DNA of 64,000 bases from Mesorhizobium waimense (GTDB lineage: Bacteria > Pseudomonadota > Alphaproteobacteria > Rhizobiales > Rhizobiaceae): assembly GCF_003601975.1 (NCBI RefSeq), contig NZ_QZWZ01000007.1, positions 124,001 through 188,000 of the forward strand. The letters run 5' to 3'. Below are positions 9,110 through 16,922 of this stretch, piece after piece. Made by a program: the position numbers and the translations under genes. The notes beneath the pieces were generated by a model, which worked only from the letters and a program-made list of their open reading frames with translations, was not told the origin of the DNA and searched no databases. The stretch's first letter is position 1. Each line of letters opens with the position of its first letter.

Positions 9110-9121
9110 TGGTTTAACCAA
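9109..9121. promoter_or_regulatory. FadR/FCD-type operator at the start of the GntR gene
   Basis: TTGGTTTAACCAA is a perfect palindrome (6-bp arms, one central base) and contains TGGT-N3-ACCA, the core recognised by FadR-like GntR proteins. Its position over the regulator start suggests autorepression. Confidence 0.65.
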
Positions 9122-9230
9122 TTCGTCGATTGATTCCTATCCTTGGTGATAAATCGATAGCGTGAGGCCGTCAATATCTGAACTGCGAACCGCGGATCGT
9201 GTGTTAACTCGGTCGAATGCGAATTATTGC

Positions 9231-9275
9231 TTGACCAATCTGACCAAAATCCTTAACCATTTGCAATATTGGTTA
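9231..9275 (+). promoter_or_regulatory. Cluster of operator half-sites upstream of the 9299 operon
   Basis: TTGACCAA (9231-9238) and TGACCAA (9241-9247) form a direct repeat. TAACCA (9254-9259) and TGGTTA (9270-9275) form an inverted repeat with a 10-base gap. These share ACCA/TGGT half-sites with the palindrome at 9109-9121, so the same GntR protein probably binds here. The rest of 9122-9298 shows no gene. Confidence 0.5.
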
Positions 9276-9298
9276 CAAGAAAAACGGGAGGAATCAAC

Positions 9299-10294
9299 AT
9301 GACCAAGCTGTCCAGACGTGCCGTCCTTGCAACAGCGCTCGCCGCGGCGATCGGCAGTGCAATGTCGATCGAGGCTGCCAGCGCCGGCGATATGCGGATC
9401 GCGTTCGGGGATTTGCCGGGAATCGAATCCATCCAGACGCTCACCGCCATCGAACGCGCGAAGGAACGCGGAGTAAACGTCGAACTGATCGTGCTCAACG
9501 ATGAAGACCTGGCCGCCCAAGCCATCGTCGGCAACCAGGCAGATGTCGGCATCGGTGCACCCTACACGCTGATCCAGAAGGCGGGCGTGCCTATTCGCCT
9601 GTTCGCGCAGATTTCGACGCTGCGCTTTTTCCCGGTGGTCAACAGTGAGTTCTACAAGGAGTGGAAGGATCTGGACGGACAGGACGTGGCGGTGCAGGCG
9701 CGCGGCTCCGGCACCGAGGCCGTCATGCTGCTAATGGCCAAGACCCACGGCATCAAGCTCGGCACTGTCAGCTACGTCCCCGGCTCCGAGGTCCGGCGCA
9801 ATGCGCTTATCCAGGGCACCCTGAAAGCCTCGATCGTCGACGCAGCCAATCGGCGCGCGCTCGAGGCCGAAGCGCCCGGCAAGTTCATCGTGCTGCCGGT
9901 CGATGACCTCAGCGCCACCGACGAAGGTCTGTTCGCCACCGCCGACTATCTGAAGAACAATGCCGCCGATGTCGATATCCTCGTCGAGGAACTGATGAAG
10001 ACGGGGCGCGAGATCACCGAGAACCCCGCGGTCGCAGTCGAGTTTCGCAACAAGTACAAGCTGCTGCCCGACCTTGGCGCAGACGCTGACGCGGAAATTT
10101 CCGAGTACTACAAGGAATCGGCCACCGCCGGCAGCCTGGTGCTGAACGGCGGCGGAGCGGAGGCCGCTGCCGACGATTTTGCTTTCTTCAGCCTTGCCGG
10201 CCAGATCGAAGGCGAGCCGGCCTCGCTCAAGGTCGAGGATTTCTGGGATGTCGCTGCTATCGACCGCGCCGTCGCCAAGCTCGGCAAGAAATAG
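9299..10294 (+). CDS. ABC transporter substrate-binding protein (NMT1/TauA/SsuA type)
   Basis: This 331-residue exported protein starts at ATG 9299, with GGGAGG 7 bases upstream. The N-terminus (SRRAVLATALAAAI) resembles a Tat or Sec signal with cleavage near ASAG at about 30. The mature part follows the taurine/nitrate/sulfonate binding-protein pattern: a stretch with QADVGIGAPYTLIQKAGVP and a later RGSGTEAV segment that resembles the ligand loop. It begins an operon of two permeases, an ATPase and three catabolic enzymes. The ligand is unknown; the enzymes point to a carboxylic acid rather than a sulfonate. Confidence 0.85.
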   Translation: MTKLSRRAVLATALAAAIGSAMSIEAASAGDMRIAFGDLPGIESIQTLTAIERAKERGVNVELIVLNDEDLAAQAIVGNQADVGIGAPYTLIQKAGVPIRLFAQISTLRFFPVVNSEFYKEWKDLDGQDVAVQARGSGTEAVMLLMAKTHGIKLGTVSYVPGSEVRRNALIQGTLKASIVDAANRRALEAEAPGKFIVLPVDDLSATDEGLFATADYLKNNAADVDILVEELMKTGREITENPAVAVEFRNKYKLLPDLGADADAEISEYYKESATAGSLVLNGGGAEAAADDFAFFSLAGQIEGEPASLKVEDFWDVAAIDRAVAKLGKK

Positions 10295-10303
10295 GTCTGG
10301 CGG

Positions 10304-11131
10304 ATGGCGACCGGCATCAGGACGGAGAGCGAGGCCGTCGGCCTCGCGACCCGTTCGACACGCGGCGAAGTGGGTGGATGGCGGGACCAGCCAGTTCTCT
10401 TGAGGCTGGTCTCGATCGCCCTTTTTGCGGGCATCTGGGAAATCGCCGGCCGCATACCGGTGAGCTTTGCGTTTCCAACCTTCTCGGCCACTTTCACCGC
10501 ATTCATCGGGCTGATCGCCGACGGCAGCCTGCCGTTGGCGTATGTCTCGACGCTGCAACCCTTGCTGCTCGGTATAGTGCTGTCGGCTTTCCTCGGCGTC
10601 GGCCTCGGAACGCTGTGCGGCTTGTGGCGCACCGGTGAATGGCTGCTGATCCCGGTGTTTATCGTGCTCCAGGCCGCGCCCGTCGCCGCCTTCATCCCGA
10701 TGGTGACTTTCGTCTACGGCATCGGCATGACCGCCAAGACGCTTGCTGTGATGATACTGGCTTTGCCGGTCATCGTGCTCAACACCTATAAGGCGGTGCG
10801 AAACGTCAACGAGTCGCTCGTCGTCATGTGCCGCTCGTTCCTCGGAACGCGCTGGCAAGTGGTCACACAGATCGTCCTTCCTGACGCCAGCCCGGTCATT
10901 TTCGCGGGTCTGCGCCTGGGTGTGGCGGCGGGCTTCGTCGGCGTCGTGCTGGCCGAACTGCTGATCACACCGACCGGAATCGGCGACCTGATCACCTTTC
11001 ACCGCTCACGCGCCGACTATGCCGAAATGTATGCAACGATTGCCTCGATTATCGCGCTTTCGACCCTGACGCTGATTGTGCTGCAGTGGATCGAGGTCCG
11101 TGTTTTCAGGCCCGAGACAAGAGGAGCCTGA
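10304..11131 (+). CDS. ABC transporter permease (TauC/SsuC type), first of two
   Basis: This 275-residue membrane protein has about six hydrophobic segments. The cytoplasmic loop around SFLGTRWQVVTQIVLPDASP is the EAA-type contact with the ATPase. The gene begins 9 bp after the binding-protein stop. The operon has a second, different permease at 11946, so the channel may be a heterodimer, which is less common than the single homodimeric permease of tau and ssu operons. Confidence 0.88.
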   Translation: MATGIRTESEAVGLATRSTRGEVGGWRDQPVLLRLVSIALFAGIWEIAGRIPVSFAFPTFSATFTAFIGLIADGSLPLAYVSTLQPLLLGIVLSAFLGVGLGTLCGLWRTGEWLLIPVFIVLQAAPVAAFIPMVTFVYGIGMTAKTLAVMILALPVIVLNTYKAVRNVNESLVVMCRSFLGTRWQVVTQIVLPDASPVIFAGLRLGVAAGFVGVVLAELLITPTGIGDLITFHRSRADYAEMYATIASIIALSTLTLIVLQWIEVRVFRPETRGA

Positions 11132-11132
11132 G

Positions 11133-11936
11133 ATGCGCGCTGCTGTACTGCGAAAGGAACCGTCATCGATGCCCGCACCAATCGATCCGATCGTCGAGGT
11201 GAGGGGAATCTCCAAGAGCTACGGGAGTACCGAAGCTTTGCGCGGCATAGACCTCGACTTTCCGCGTGGCAAGCTGAGTAGCCTGCTCGGCCCGAGCGGC
11301 TGCGGAAAGACGACGCTTCTCAAGATCATCGCCGGGCTGATCAAGGCCAATGCCGGCTCGATCGCGGTCGACGGCAAGGTGGTCACCGCGCCGGGCCCCG
11401 AGCGTGCCTTCGTATTCCAGGATTTTGCGCTGATGCCGTGGGCAACCGCGCTCCGCAACGTCGCCTTCGGGCTCGAACTGCGCGGCAAGGCAAGAGCCGA
11501 GCGCGAGGAGATCGCCCGCCACTACATTGCCGAGGTCGGGCTCGCCGGGTTCGAGGATAAATATCCACATCAGCTTTCGGGCGGCATGCGCCAGCGCGTC
11601 GGTCTGGCGCGCGCCTTGTCGGTCGATGCCGACGTGCTGCTTCTCGACGAACCGTTCTCGGCTGTTGACGAGCAGAACCGGCGGAAATTTCAGGAAGACC
11701 TGATCAGGTTGCGCAGCAACCAGAACAAGACCTTCATCTTCGTCACGCACTCGATCGAGGAGGCGGTTTATATATCCGATCGCATCGTGCTGCTGTCGCC
11801 CCGGCCGGGCAGGGTTTCGCAGATCATCGAACCTGAGATCGACCGCTCCGGCGACCCGGACCTCATCCACCGCGACAAGCACTATCTCGATACGGTCCAG
11901 GAAATCTGGCAGGGGTTGAAGCAATATGCCGAATGA
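11133..11936 (+). CDS. ABC transporter ATP-binding protein (TauB/SsuB type)
   Basis: This 267-residue ATPase has Walker A GPSGCGKTTLLK, Q-loop VFQDFALMPW, signature LSGGMRQRVGLARA, Walker B VLLLDEPFSAVDEQ and switch His in VTHSIEEAV, with no TOBE domain, as usual for the nitrate/taurine group. ATG 11133 has GAGGAG 6 bases upstream and starts one base after the preceding stop. It powers the importer with the two neighbouring permeases. Confidence 0.9.
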   Translation: MRAAVLRKEPSSMPAPIDPIVEVRGISKSYGSTEALRGIDLDFPRGKLSSLLGPSGCGKTTLLKIIAGLIKANAGSIAVDGKVVTAPGPERAFVFQDFALMPWATALRNVAFGLELRGKARAEREEIARHYIAEVGLAGFEDKYPHQLSGGMRQRVGLARALSVDADVLLLDEPFSAVDEQNRRKFQEDLIRLRSNQNKTFIFVTHSIEEAVYISDRIVLLSPRPGRVSQIIEPEIDRSGDPDLIHRDKHYLDTVQEIWQGLKQYAE

Positions 11937-11945
11937 GGCCCTGAG

Positions 11946-12698
11946 ATGACCCTGTTCGGCTACCGCGTCCCGATGATGGCATCGCTGCTCGTCTGGTGCG
12001 TGCTGTGGGAGATCGTCGGCAGGCTCGACCTGGTCTTCCTGCTGCCGCCACTAAGCGAAGTGCTGAGCGCGGCTGTAGGTCTGGTGCAGACTCCGTCCTG
12101 GCAGAGCGCGACGGTCACGACGCTGCGCGCCTTTTTCACCGGAATGGTCCTGTCGATCGTTATCGGCGTGCCGCTCGGCATTCTCATGGGCCGCGTGAAG
12201 ATCGCCGACGACCTGCTCGGCATGTGGGTCAACATCTTTTCCAGCGCCCCGCTCTCGGCCCTGGTGCCGGTGCTGATGATCCTGTTCGGCTTCGGCGAAA
12301 GGACGATCGTCGCGGCGGTGTTCCTGTTTGCGATCTGGATCATCGTCCTTGATACCCGCGCCGGCGTACGGCACATCTCGCCGTCGCTCATCGAGATGGC
12401 GCGATCCTATGGCGCCTCGCGACGGGCGCTGTACCTGAAAATCATCCTCTGGGCGGCGCTGCCGGAAATCCTCGCCGGCATAAGGCTCGGCCTCATCCGC
12501 GGCGTGAAGGGCGTTGTGATCGGCCAACTTCTGGTCGCCATCGTCGGCTATGGCGCACTCTTCGAGACCTTCTCGCGGAACTTCCGCATGGCCGAGTTCT
12601 GGGCCCTCACCATCATCCTTTTCGCCTTCGCCCTCCTGATCGCCGAACTGATCGAGCGGGCCGAAGCCAAAGTCGAATACTACGCAGGAGCAAGATAA
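11946..12698 (+). CDS. ABC transporter permease (TauC/SsuC type), second of two
   Basis: This 250-residue protein has about six membrane segments. Its EAA-type loop includes SYGASRRALYLKIILWAALPE. It is clearly different in sequence from the 10304 permease. Its stop overlaps the FAH gene start by one base (TAATG), so transport and catabolism are translationally coupled. Confidence 0.88.
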   Translation: MTLFGYRVPMMASLLVWCVLWEIVGRLDLVFLLPPLSEVLSAAVGLVQTPSWQSATVTTLRAFFTGMVLSIVIGVPLGILMGRVKIADDLLGMWVNIFSSAPLSALVPVLMILFGFGERTIVAAVFLFAIWIIVLDTRAGVRHISPSLIEMARSYGASRRALYLKIILWAALPEILAGIRLGLIRGVKGVVIGQLLVAIVGYGALFETFSRNFRMAEFWALTIILFAFALLIAELIERAEAKVEYYAGAR

Positions 12699-13396
12699 TG
12701 AACATTCACGGCGCAGACTACGCAATCGAACCGACCACGATCCCGGCCATCCCGGTCGCTCAGTCCGACAAGCTGTTTCCGGTGCATCGGGTCTATTGCG
12801 TCGGCCGCAACTATGCGGCGCACGCCGTCGAAATGGGCCACGATCCGAACAAGGAGCCGCCTTTCTTCTTCCAGAAGAACCCCGACAACCTCAACACATC
12901 CGGAGAATTTCCCTATCCGCCGGCTTCCAGCGACGTCCACTATGAGATCGAGATGGTCGTGGCGTTGAAAAGCGGCGGCAAGGACATTCCGGTGGACAAA
13001 GCGCTCGACTGCGTTTTCGGCTACGGCGTCGGCCTCGACATGACGCGGCGCGACCTGCAGGCCGTGGCCAAGGATCTCGGTCGGCCCTGGGAGGTCGGCA
13101 AGGCCTTCGAGGCGTCGGCGCCATGCACCCCGCTGGTTCCTGCAAGCGCGATCGGCCATCCCGCCCAAGGTGCGATCTGGCTGGACCTGAACGGGCAGCG
13201 CAAGCAGACGGGCGATCTCAACCAGATGATCTGGAAGGTGCCTGAAATGATCAGTTACCTGTCTGGCCTATTTACGCTCATGCCCGGAGACATTATCCTT
13301 TCGGGGACGCCGTCCGGCGTCGGCGCCGTCCAGCGCGGCGACATTCTCACCGGCCATATCGACAGTGTTGGCGACATCGAGGTCAGGGTTGTCTGA
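12698..13396 (+). CDS. Fumarylacetoacetate hydrolase (FAH) family protein, fumarylpyruvate-hydrolase-like
   Basis: This 232-residue protein has the single FAH catalytic domain. The N-terminal VYCVGRNYAAHAVEMG and PPFFFQKNPDN blocks match small FAH enzymes such as fumarylpyruvate hydrolase and acylpyruvases. The EIEMVVAL stretch supplies the metal-binding acidic residues, and SGTPSGVG lies near the end. Such enzymes split a C-C bond or decarboxylate 2,4-dioxo acids with Mg2+ or Mn2+. ATG 12698 overlaps the permease stop and GGAG lies upstream. The true substrate is not determined. Confidence 0.85.
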   Translation: MNIHGADYAIEPTTIPAIPVAQSDKLFPVHRVYCVGRNYAAHAVEMGHDPNKEPPFFFQKNPDNLNTSGEFPYPPASSDVHYEIEMVVALKSGGKDIPVDKALDCVFGYGVGLDMTRRDLQAVAKDLGRPWEVGKAFEASAPCTPLVPASAIGHPAQGAIWLDLNGQRKQTGDLNQMIWKVPEMISYLSGLFTLMPGDIILSGTPSGVGAVQRGDILTGHIDSVGDIEVRVV

Positions 13397-14909
13397 AACG
13401 AATTCGATCATCGCGCGGATCGCCGCAGGTACAGACGGCGCGCCGGCGATTTCGGCACCCGACCGGACAACCCTCACGCATGGCGGATTGCGCCGCCTGA
13501 TCCGCGAGACGGCGGCGCGGCTCAACGCGCTGGGTCTCGGCCGTGGCGATCGAGTTGCCATCGTCCTGCCCAACGGACCGGAGATGGCGACGGCCTTCGT
13601 CGCGGTGGCGGCCGCCGCTTCGACCGCGCCGCTCAACCCGGCCTACCGGGCCGACGAGCTCGATTTTTATCTCTCCGACATCGGCGCCAAGGCGATCCTC
13701 GTCGCCGCGGATGAAAGCGGTCCGGCGGTCGGCGTTGCCGAGCGCCTCGGCATCCGCGTGCTGCGGCTCGTTTCGTTGTCCGATGCGCCGGCCGGCAGCT
13801 TCACCATCGAGGGCGAACCGGTCGGTCCGTCTGTTTCGTCCGGGCTGGCGGAGGATGGCGACATCGCGCTGTTGCTGCACACCTCGGGCACCACGTCGCG
13901 CCCCAAGCTGGTGCCGCTCAGCCAAGCCAACCTTGCTGCGTCCGCCGCCCATATCGGCGCGACGCTCGGCCTGGCCGCCGACGACCGCTGCCTCAACATC
14001 ATGCCCCTGTTCCACATCCATGGGCTGATCGCCGCGGTGCTGTCATCGCTCGCCGCCGGCGGCAGTGTGTTCTGCACGCCGGGCTTCAACGCCCTGCGCT
14101 TCTTCCATTGGCTGAACGAGGCAAAACCGAGCTGGTACACGGCGGTGCCGACCATGCACCAGGCGATCCTGCCGCGCGCCGCGCGCAACGCCGATGCGCT
14201 GGCGACTGCACCCTTGCGCTTCATCCGCTCGTCTTCGGCATCGCTGCCGGCGCAGGTGATGGCCGAGCTCGAATCGACCTTCTCTTGCCCGGTGATCGAA
14301 TCCTACGGCATGACCGAGGCCGCGCACCAGATGGCGTCCAACCGCCTGCCGCCTGGCCAGCGCAAGCCGGGCAGCGTCGGCGCAGCCGCCGGGCCGCAGC
14401 TCGCGGTCATGGCTCTCGACGGGCGCTTGCTCGAAGCCGGCGAGACCGGCGAGATCGTCGTTCGCGGCCCCAACGTCTCTGCCGGCTATGAGAAGAACCC
14501 GGACGCCAATGCCAGTGCCTTCGCGCATGGCTGGTTCCACACCGGCGATCAGGGCGTGCTGGACGAGGACGGCTATCTGCGCGTCACCGGCCGGTTGAAG
14601 GAGATCATCAACCGCGGCGGCGAGAAGATTTCGCCGCTCGAGGTCGACGGCGTGCTGATGGACCATCCGGCGGTAGCGCAGGTCGTCACTTTCGCCATGC
14701 CGCATGACAAGCTCGGCGAAGATGTCGCGGCCGCCGTCGTGCTGCGCGAAGGTTTGAGCGCAAGTGAAGCCGACATCCGCTCTTTTGCCGCCACGCGGCT
14801 CGCCGATTTCAAGGTGCCGCGCAAGGTTCTCATCCTCGACGAAATCCCCAAGGGCGCGACCGGCAAGTTGCAGCGCATCGGCCTTGCCGCCAAGCTCGGT
14901 CTCGGCTGA
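13389..14909 (+). CDS. AMP-dependent acyl-CoA synthetase, oxalyl-CoA-synthetase-like
   Basis: This acyl-adenylate-forming ligase of about 506 residues has the phosphate loop LLLHTSGTTSRPKL, the A5 motif ESYGMTEAAHQM followed by PPGQRKPGSVG, the hinge region TGRLKEIINRGGEKISP, and catalytic Lys in PKGATGKLQR. The TEAAHQM...RKPGSVG pattern is that of the Pcs60/AAE3 oxalyl-CoA synthetases. TTG 13389 has GAGG 6 bases upstream and overlaps the FAH stop; GTG 13365 is an alternative. It should activate a small carboxylic acid made in the pathway. Confidence 0.83.
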   Translation: MSETNSIIARIAAGTDGAPAISAPDRTTLTHGGLRRLIRETAARLNALGLGRGDRVAIVLPNGPEMATAFVAVAAAASTAPLNPAYRADELDFYLSDIGAKAILVAADESGPAVGVAERLGIRVLRLVSLSDAPAGSFTIEGEPVGPSVSSGLAEDGDIALLLHTSGTTSRPKLVPLSQANLAASAAHIGATLGLAADDRCLNIMPLFHIHGLIAAVLSSLAAGGSVFCTPGFNALRFFHWLNEAKPSWYTAVPTMHQAILPRAARNADALATAPLRFIRSSSASLPAQVMAELESTFSCPVIESYGMTEAAHQMASNRLPPGQRKPGSVGAAAGPQLAVMALDGRLLEAGETGEIVVRGPNVSAGYEKNPDANASAFAHGWFHTGDQGVLDEDGYLRVTGRLKEIINRGGEKISPLEVDGVLMDHPAVAQVVTFAMPHDKLGEDVAAAVVLREGLSASEADIRSFAATRLADFKVPRKVLILDEIPKGATGKLQRIGLAAKLGLG

Positions 14910-15892
14910 TGCGCGCTACCGTTTTCGGCGCCGGCGCCATAGGCGGCTACCTCGCCGCGAAGCTTGCGATCGCCGGCAAGGTCGATCTCTCGATCGTGGC
15001 GCGCGGCGCGCATCTCGATGCGATCAAGGCTGATGGCCTTCGGCTGATTGAGGACGGCCACGAATCCGTTGCTCCGGTTAGGGCCGCTGCGCGCGCCGAA
15101 GAACTCGGCATGCAGGATTATGTCGTGCTGGCGTTGAAGGCGCATTCGGTTGCTCCGGCGCTCGACCAGATCTCGCCGCTGCTTGGGCCTGACACCGCCA
15201 TCGTCACCATGCAGAATGGCGTGCCATGGTGGTATTTCTACAAGGCGGGCGGACCGCTTGAAGGCACCCGCATTCAAGCCGTCGATCCCGGCGGCACGAT
15301 CTGGGACCGGCTCGGACCGGAGCGCGTCATCGGCTCCGTCGTCTACCCCGCCGCCGAGGTCGATGCGCCCGGGCTGATCCGCCATGTCGAGGGCGCGCGC
15401 TTTTCGCTCGGCGAACCTTCGGGCGAAAAGAGCGAGCGCGTCACGCGGCTCGCCAAGGAATTGGTCGCGGCGGGCTTGCAGGCGCCGGTCCGCGACGACA
15501 TCCGCAGCGAGATTTGGGTCAAGCTCTGGGGCAATCTCTCCTTCAACCCGATTTCGGCGCTGACCGGCAGCACGCTGGCGTCCATCGTCGCCGACGAGGC
15601 GACGCGCACGCTGGCCCGCGCCATGATGCTGGAAGCGCAGGCGATCGGCGAAAGCCTCGGCGTGCGCTTCCCCGTCGCCGTCGATCGGCGCATCAAGGGC
15701 GCCGGCGATGTCGGCGAGCACAAGACCTCGATGCTGCAGGATCTCGAGCGCGGCCGCCCGATGGAGATCGACGCGCTGGTCACGGCGGTACAGGAACTCG
15801 GCCGGCTGACCGGCCAACCAACACCCACCATCGACAGCGTGCTGGCGCTGGTGCGCCGCCTCGCGATCGAACGCGGCTGCTATCAGGCATAG
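14909..15892 (+). CDS. Ketopantoate reductase (PanE/ApbA) family 2-oxo acid reductase
   Basis: This 327-residue protein has the N-terminal dinucleotide fold VFGAGAIGGYLAAKLA (GxGxxG) and the C-terminal helical PanE domain. The conserved WVKLWGNLSFNPISALT segment carries the catalytic Lys and Asn. ATG 14909 overlaps the ligase stop. PanE-fold enzymes reduce 2-oxo acids, ketopantoate being only one. Its place as the last gene of a transport and catabolic operon suggests reduction of a pathway 2-oxo acid rather than pantothenate synthesis. Confidence 0.8.
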   Translation: MRATVFGAGAIGGYLAAKLAIAGKVDLSIVARGAHLDAIKADGLRLIEDGHESVAPVRAAARAEELGMQDYVVLALKAHSVAPALDQISPLLGPDTAIVTMQNGVPWWYFYKAGGPLEGTRIQAVDPGGTIWDRLGPERVIGSVVYPAAEVDAPGLIRHVEGARFSLGEPSGEKSERVTRLAKELVAAGLQAPVRDDIRSEIWVKLWGNLSFNPISALTGSTLASIVADEATRTLARAMMLEAQAIGESLGVRFPVAVDRRIKGAGDVGEHKTSMLQDLERGRPMEIDALVTAVQELGRLTGQPTPTIDSVLALVRRLAIERGCYQA

Positions 15893-15957
15893 CGGAGCCG
15901 GTTGCTCCAAAACGGATCGCAACTGATAGGCCGGCAACATATCAACGACATCGTGTG

Positions 15958-16026
15958 AAAAGGCCGGTGCAGCACCCTAGCCAAGACCCCAACTGCACCG
16001 GCCCTGCGAGACGAGCAACCCGCTCT
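15958..16026 (-). ncRNA. Candidate small RNA 1 (distal unit of a tandem pair)
   Basis: Read on the minus strand, a promoter-like pair (16033-16060) is followed by about 25 unpaired bases. A perfect 11-bp hairpin comes next (stem GGCCGGTGCAG on the plus strand at 15962-15972, CTGCACCGGCC at 15993-16003) with a 20-base loop, then four T residues. This is the architecture of a short sRNA with an intrinsic terminator. There is no protein reading frame of note. A second unit with the same stem lies just upstream. I do not recognise a named family. Confidence 0.5.
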
Positions 16027-16032
16027 GAAGCC

Positions 16033-16060
16033 ATTTTATAGCAGATTAGCAATCTCTCAA
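16033..16060 (-). promoter_or_regulatory. Promoter of candidate small RNA 1
   Basis: On the minus strand TTGAGA (16060-16055), a 16-base spacer and TAAAAT (16038-16033) form a good sigma-70 promoter. Immediately upstream is CAGTCTCATTTGAG, which is also found in nearly the same form before unit 2. Confidence 0.5.
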
Positions 16061-16119
16061 ATGAGACTGAGGGCCCAAGGTCGCTGGGCACAAAGACGCA
16101 AGGCGAGCCAGCAGCCGTA

Positions 16120-16199
16120 GGAATGGCCGGTGCAACGGGGGCTCCTTGGGGGCGCGCCGCACCGGCCACTGCGGGTGGTGGCAACCAATTCCCCGCGCT
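16120..16199 (-). ncRNA. Candidate small RNA 2 (proximal unit of a tandem pair)
   Basis: This unit has the same plan as unit 1: a minus-strand promoter, a leader of about 30 bases, then a 9-bp stem with the same sequence (GGCCGGTGC at 16125-16133, GCACCGGCC at 16159-16167) and a different, C-rich loop. There is no T tract after this hairpin, so the transcript may be processed or may read through into unit 1. The conserved stem with divergent loops suggests two related RNAs with different targets; this is inference. Confidence 0.4.
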
Positions 16200-16205
16200 G
16201 ATCAA

Positions 16206-16234
16206 TTTATGAGCGCACATTAGAACTCGCTCAA
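16206..16234 (-). promoter_or_regulatory. Promoter of candidate small RNA 2
   Basis: On the minus strand TTGAGC (16234-16229), a 17-base spacer and CATAAA (16211-16206). The upstream block CAGTCTTAATTGAG is conserved with unit 1, as is an internal TCTAAT/GCTAAT element in the spacer. Confidence 0.4.
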
Positions 16235-16248
16235 TTAAGACTGAGTGC

Positions 16249-16395
16249 CTAGTTCGCCGGGCCTAAGGGCTCCACCGGGCTTGTCCCGTTACAGCGGATG
16301 AACGCCGCATCCTTGCCGGTGATGTCTTTCACCGTCTTCAACAGCGCCTCATGCAGTGTCCGCGTAGACAGATAATCCGCAGATAGTCCGTCCAT
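16249..16395 (-). CDS. Hypothetical small protein (48 residues)
   Basis: This open frame from ATG 16395 to TAG at 16249 encodes 48 residues beginning MDGLSADYLSTRTLHEALLK and continuing VKDITGKDAAFIRC. Its composition is protein-like, but there is no ribosome binding site and no family I recognise. It may be the remnant of a longer gene. It lies just upstream of the two small RNA candidates on the same strand. The sequence 16396-16487 holds only the ribosome binding site of the next gene. Confidence 0.25.
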   Translation of the reverse strand: MDGLSADYLSTRTLHEALLKTVKDITGKDAAFIRCNGTSPVEPLGPAN

Positions 16396-16487
16396 GCTGG
16401 CATGAGTTGTCAGCTATCGGCTGGCCGGCGGTGGAAGGCCAGCAACGGGCTCCCTACTTGGAAAGCGTCTGAACAGGAGGAACACAT

Positions 16488-16841
16488 ATGATCACCGCGG
16501 AAATTGCCAAGGATTTCACAGAGCTCCTTAAGCAAGGCAGCAACGAAGCCGCTGCTGAGAAGTACAACGCAGACAACATCGCCAGCTACGAAGCCATGGA
16601 AGGGCCGATGGCCGTCTGCGAAGGCAAGGACGCCGTCAAGCAGAAGGGCCAGTGGTGGCAAGAAAACAACGAAGTCCATGGCGGCTCGGTCGAGGGTCCC
16701 TACGTCAACGGCGACCAGTTCGCGGTCCGCTTCAAGTTTGACATAACGCCCAAGGCTACCGGCGAGCGTGTCACCATGGATGAGGTTGGCCTGTACACGG
16801 TCAAGAACGGCAAGATTACCGAAGAGCGCTTCTATTATTGA
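16488..16841 (+). CDS. SnoaL-like / NTF2-fold protein
   Basis: This 117-residue protein fits the SnoaL-like cone-shaped alpha+beta fold. It has an N-terminal helix (FTELLKQGSNEAAAEKYNAD), a central EGKDAVKQKGQWWQENNEVHG segment (given here as EGKDAVKQKG), and C-terminal beta strands ending VKNGKITEERFYY. An AGGAGG site precedes ATG 16488. Members of this fold are small enzymes or ligand-binding proteins and the function cannot be assigned. It is probably a single-gene unit. Confidence 0.8.
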   Translation: MITAEIAKDFTELLKQGSNEAAAEKYNADNIASYEAMEGPMAVCEGKDAVKQKGQWWQENNEVHGGSVEGPYVNGDQFAVRFKFDITPKATGERVTMDEVGLYTVKNGKITEERFYY

Positions 16842-16911
16842 AGCCGGAACACCACCGGCTTGCTGATGGTCGATCTAAAGTTAGGCGGCCAGGACGGTTG
16901 CCCTGGCCGCC
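16841..16911. terminator. Convergent terminator region
   Basis: A 7-bp hairpin (AAGCCGG 16841-16847, CCGGCTT 16855-16861) abuts the stop of the SnoaL-like gene. A perfect 10-bp hairpin (GGCGGCCAGG 16884-16893, CCTGGCCGCC 16902-16911) lies between two convergent genes. They probably stop transcription from both sides. Confidence 0.6.
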
Positions 16912-16922
16912 ATATGTCAACC

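Noticed and set aside
15958..16167. CRISPR array from repeated GGCCGGTGC stems
   Set aside because: Only two units, stems are inverted pairs, and there are no regular spacers or cas genes.
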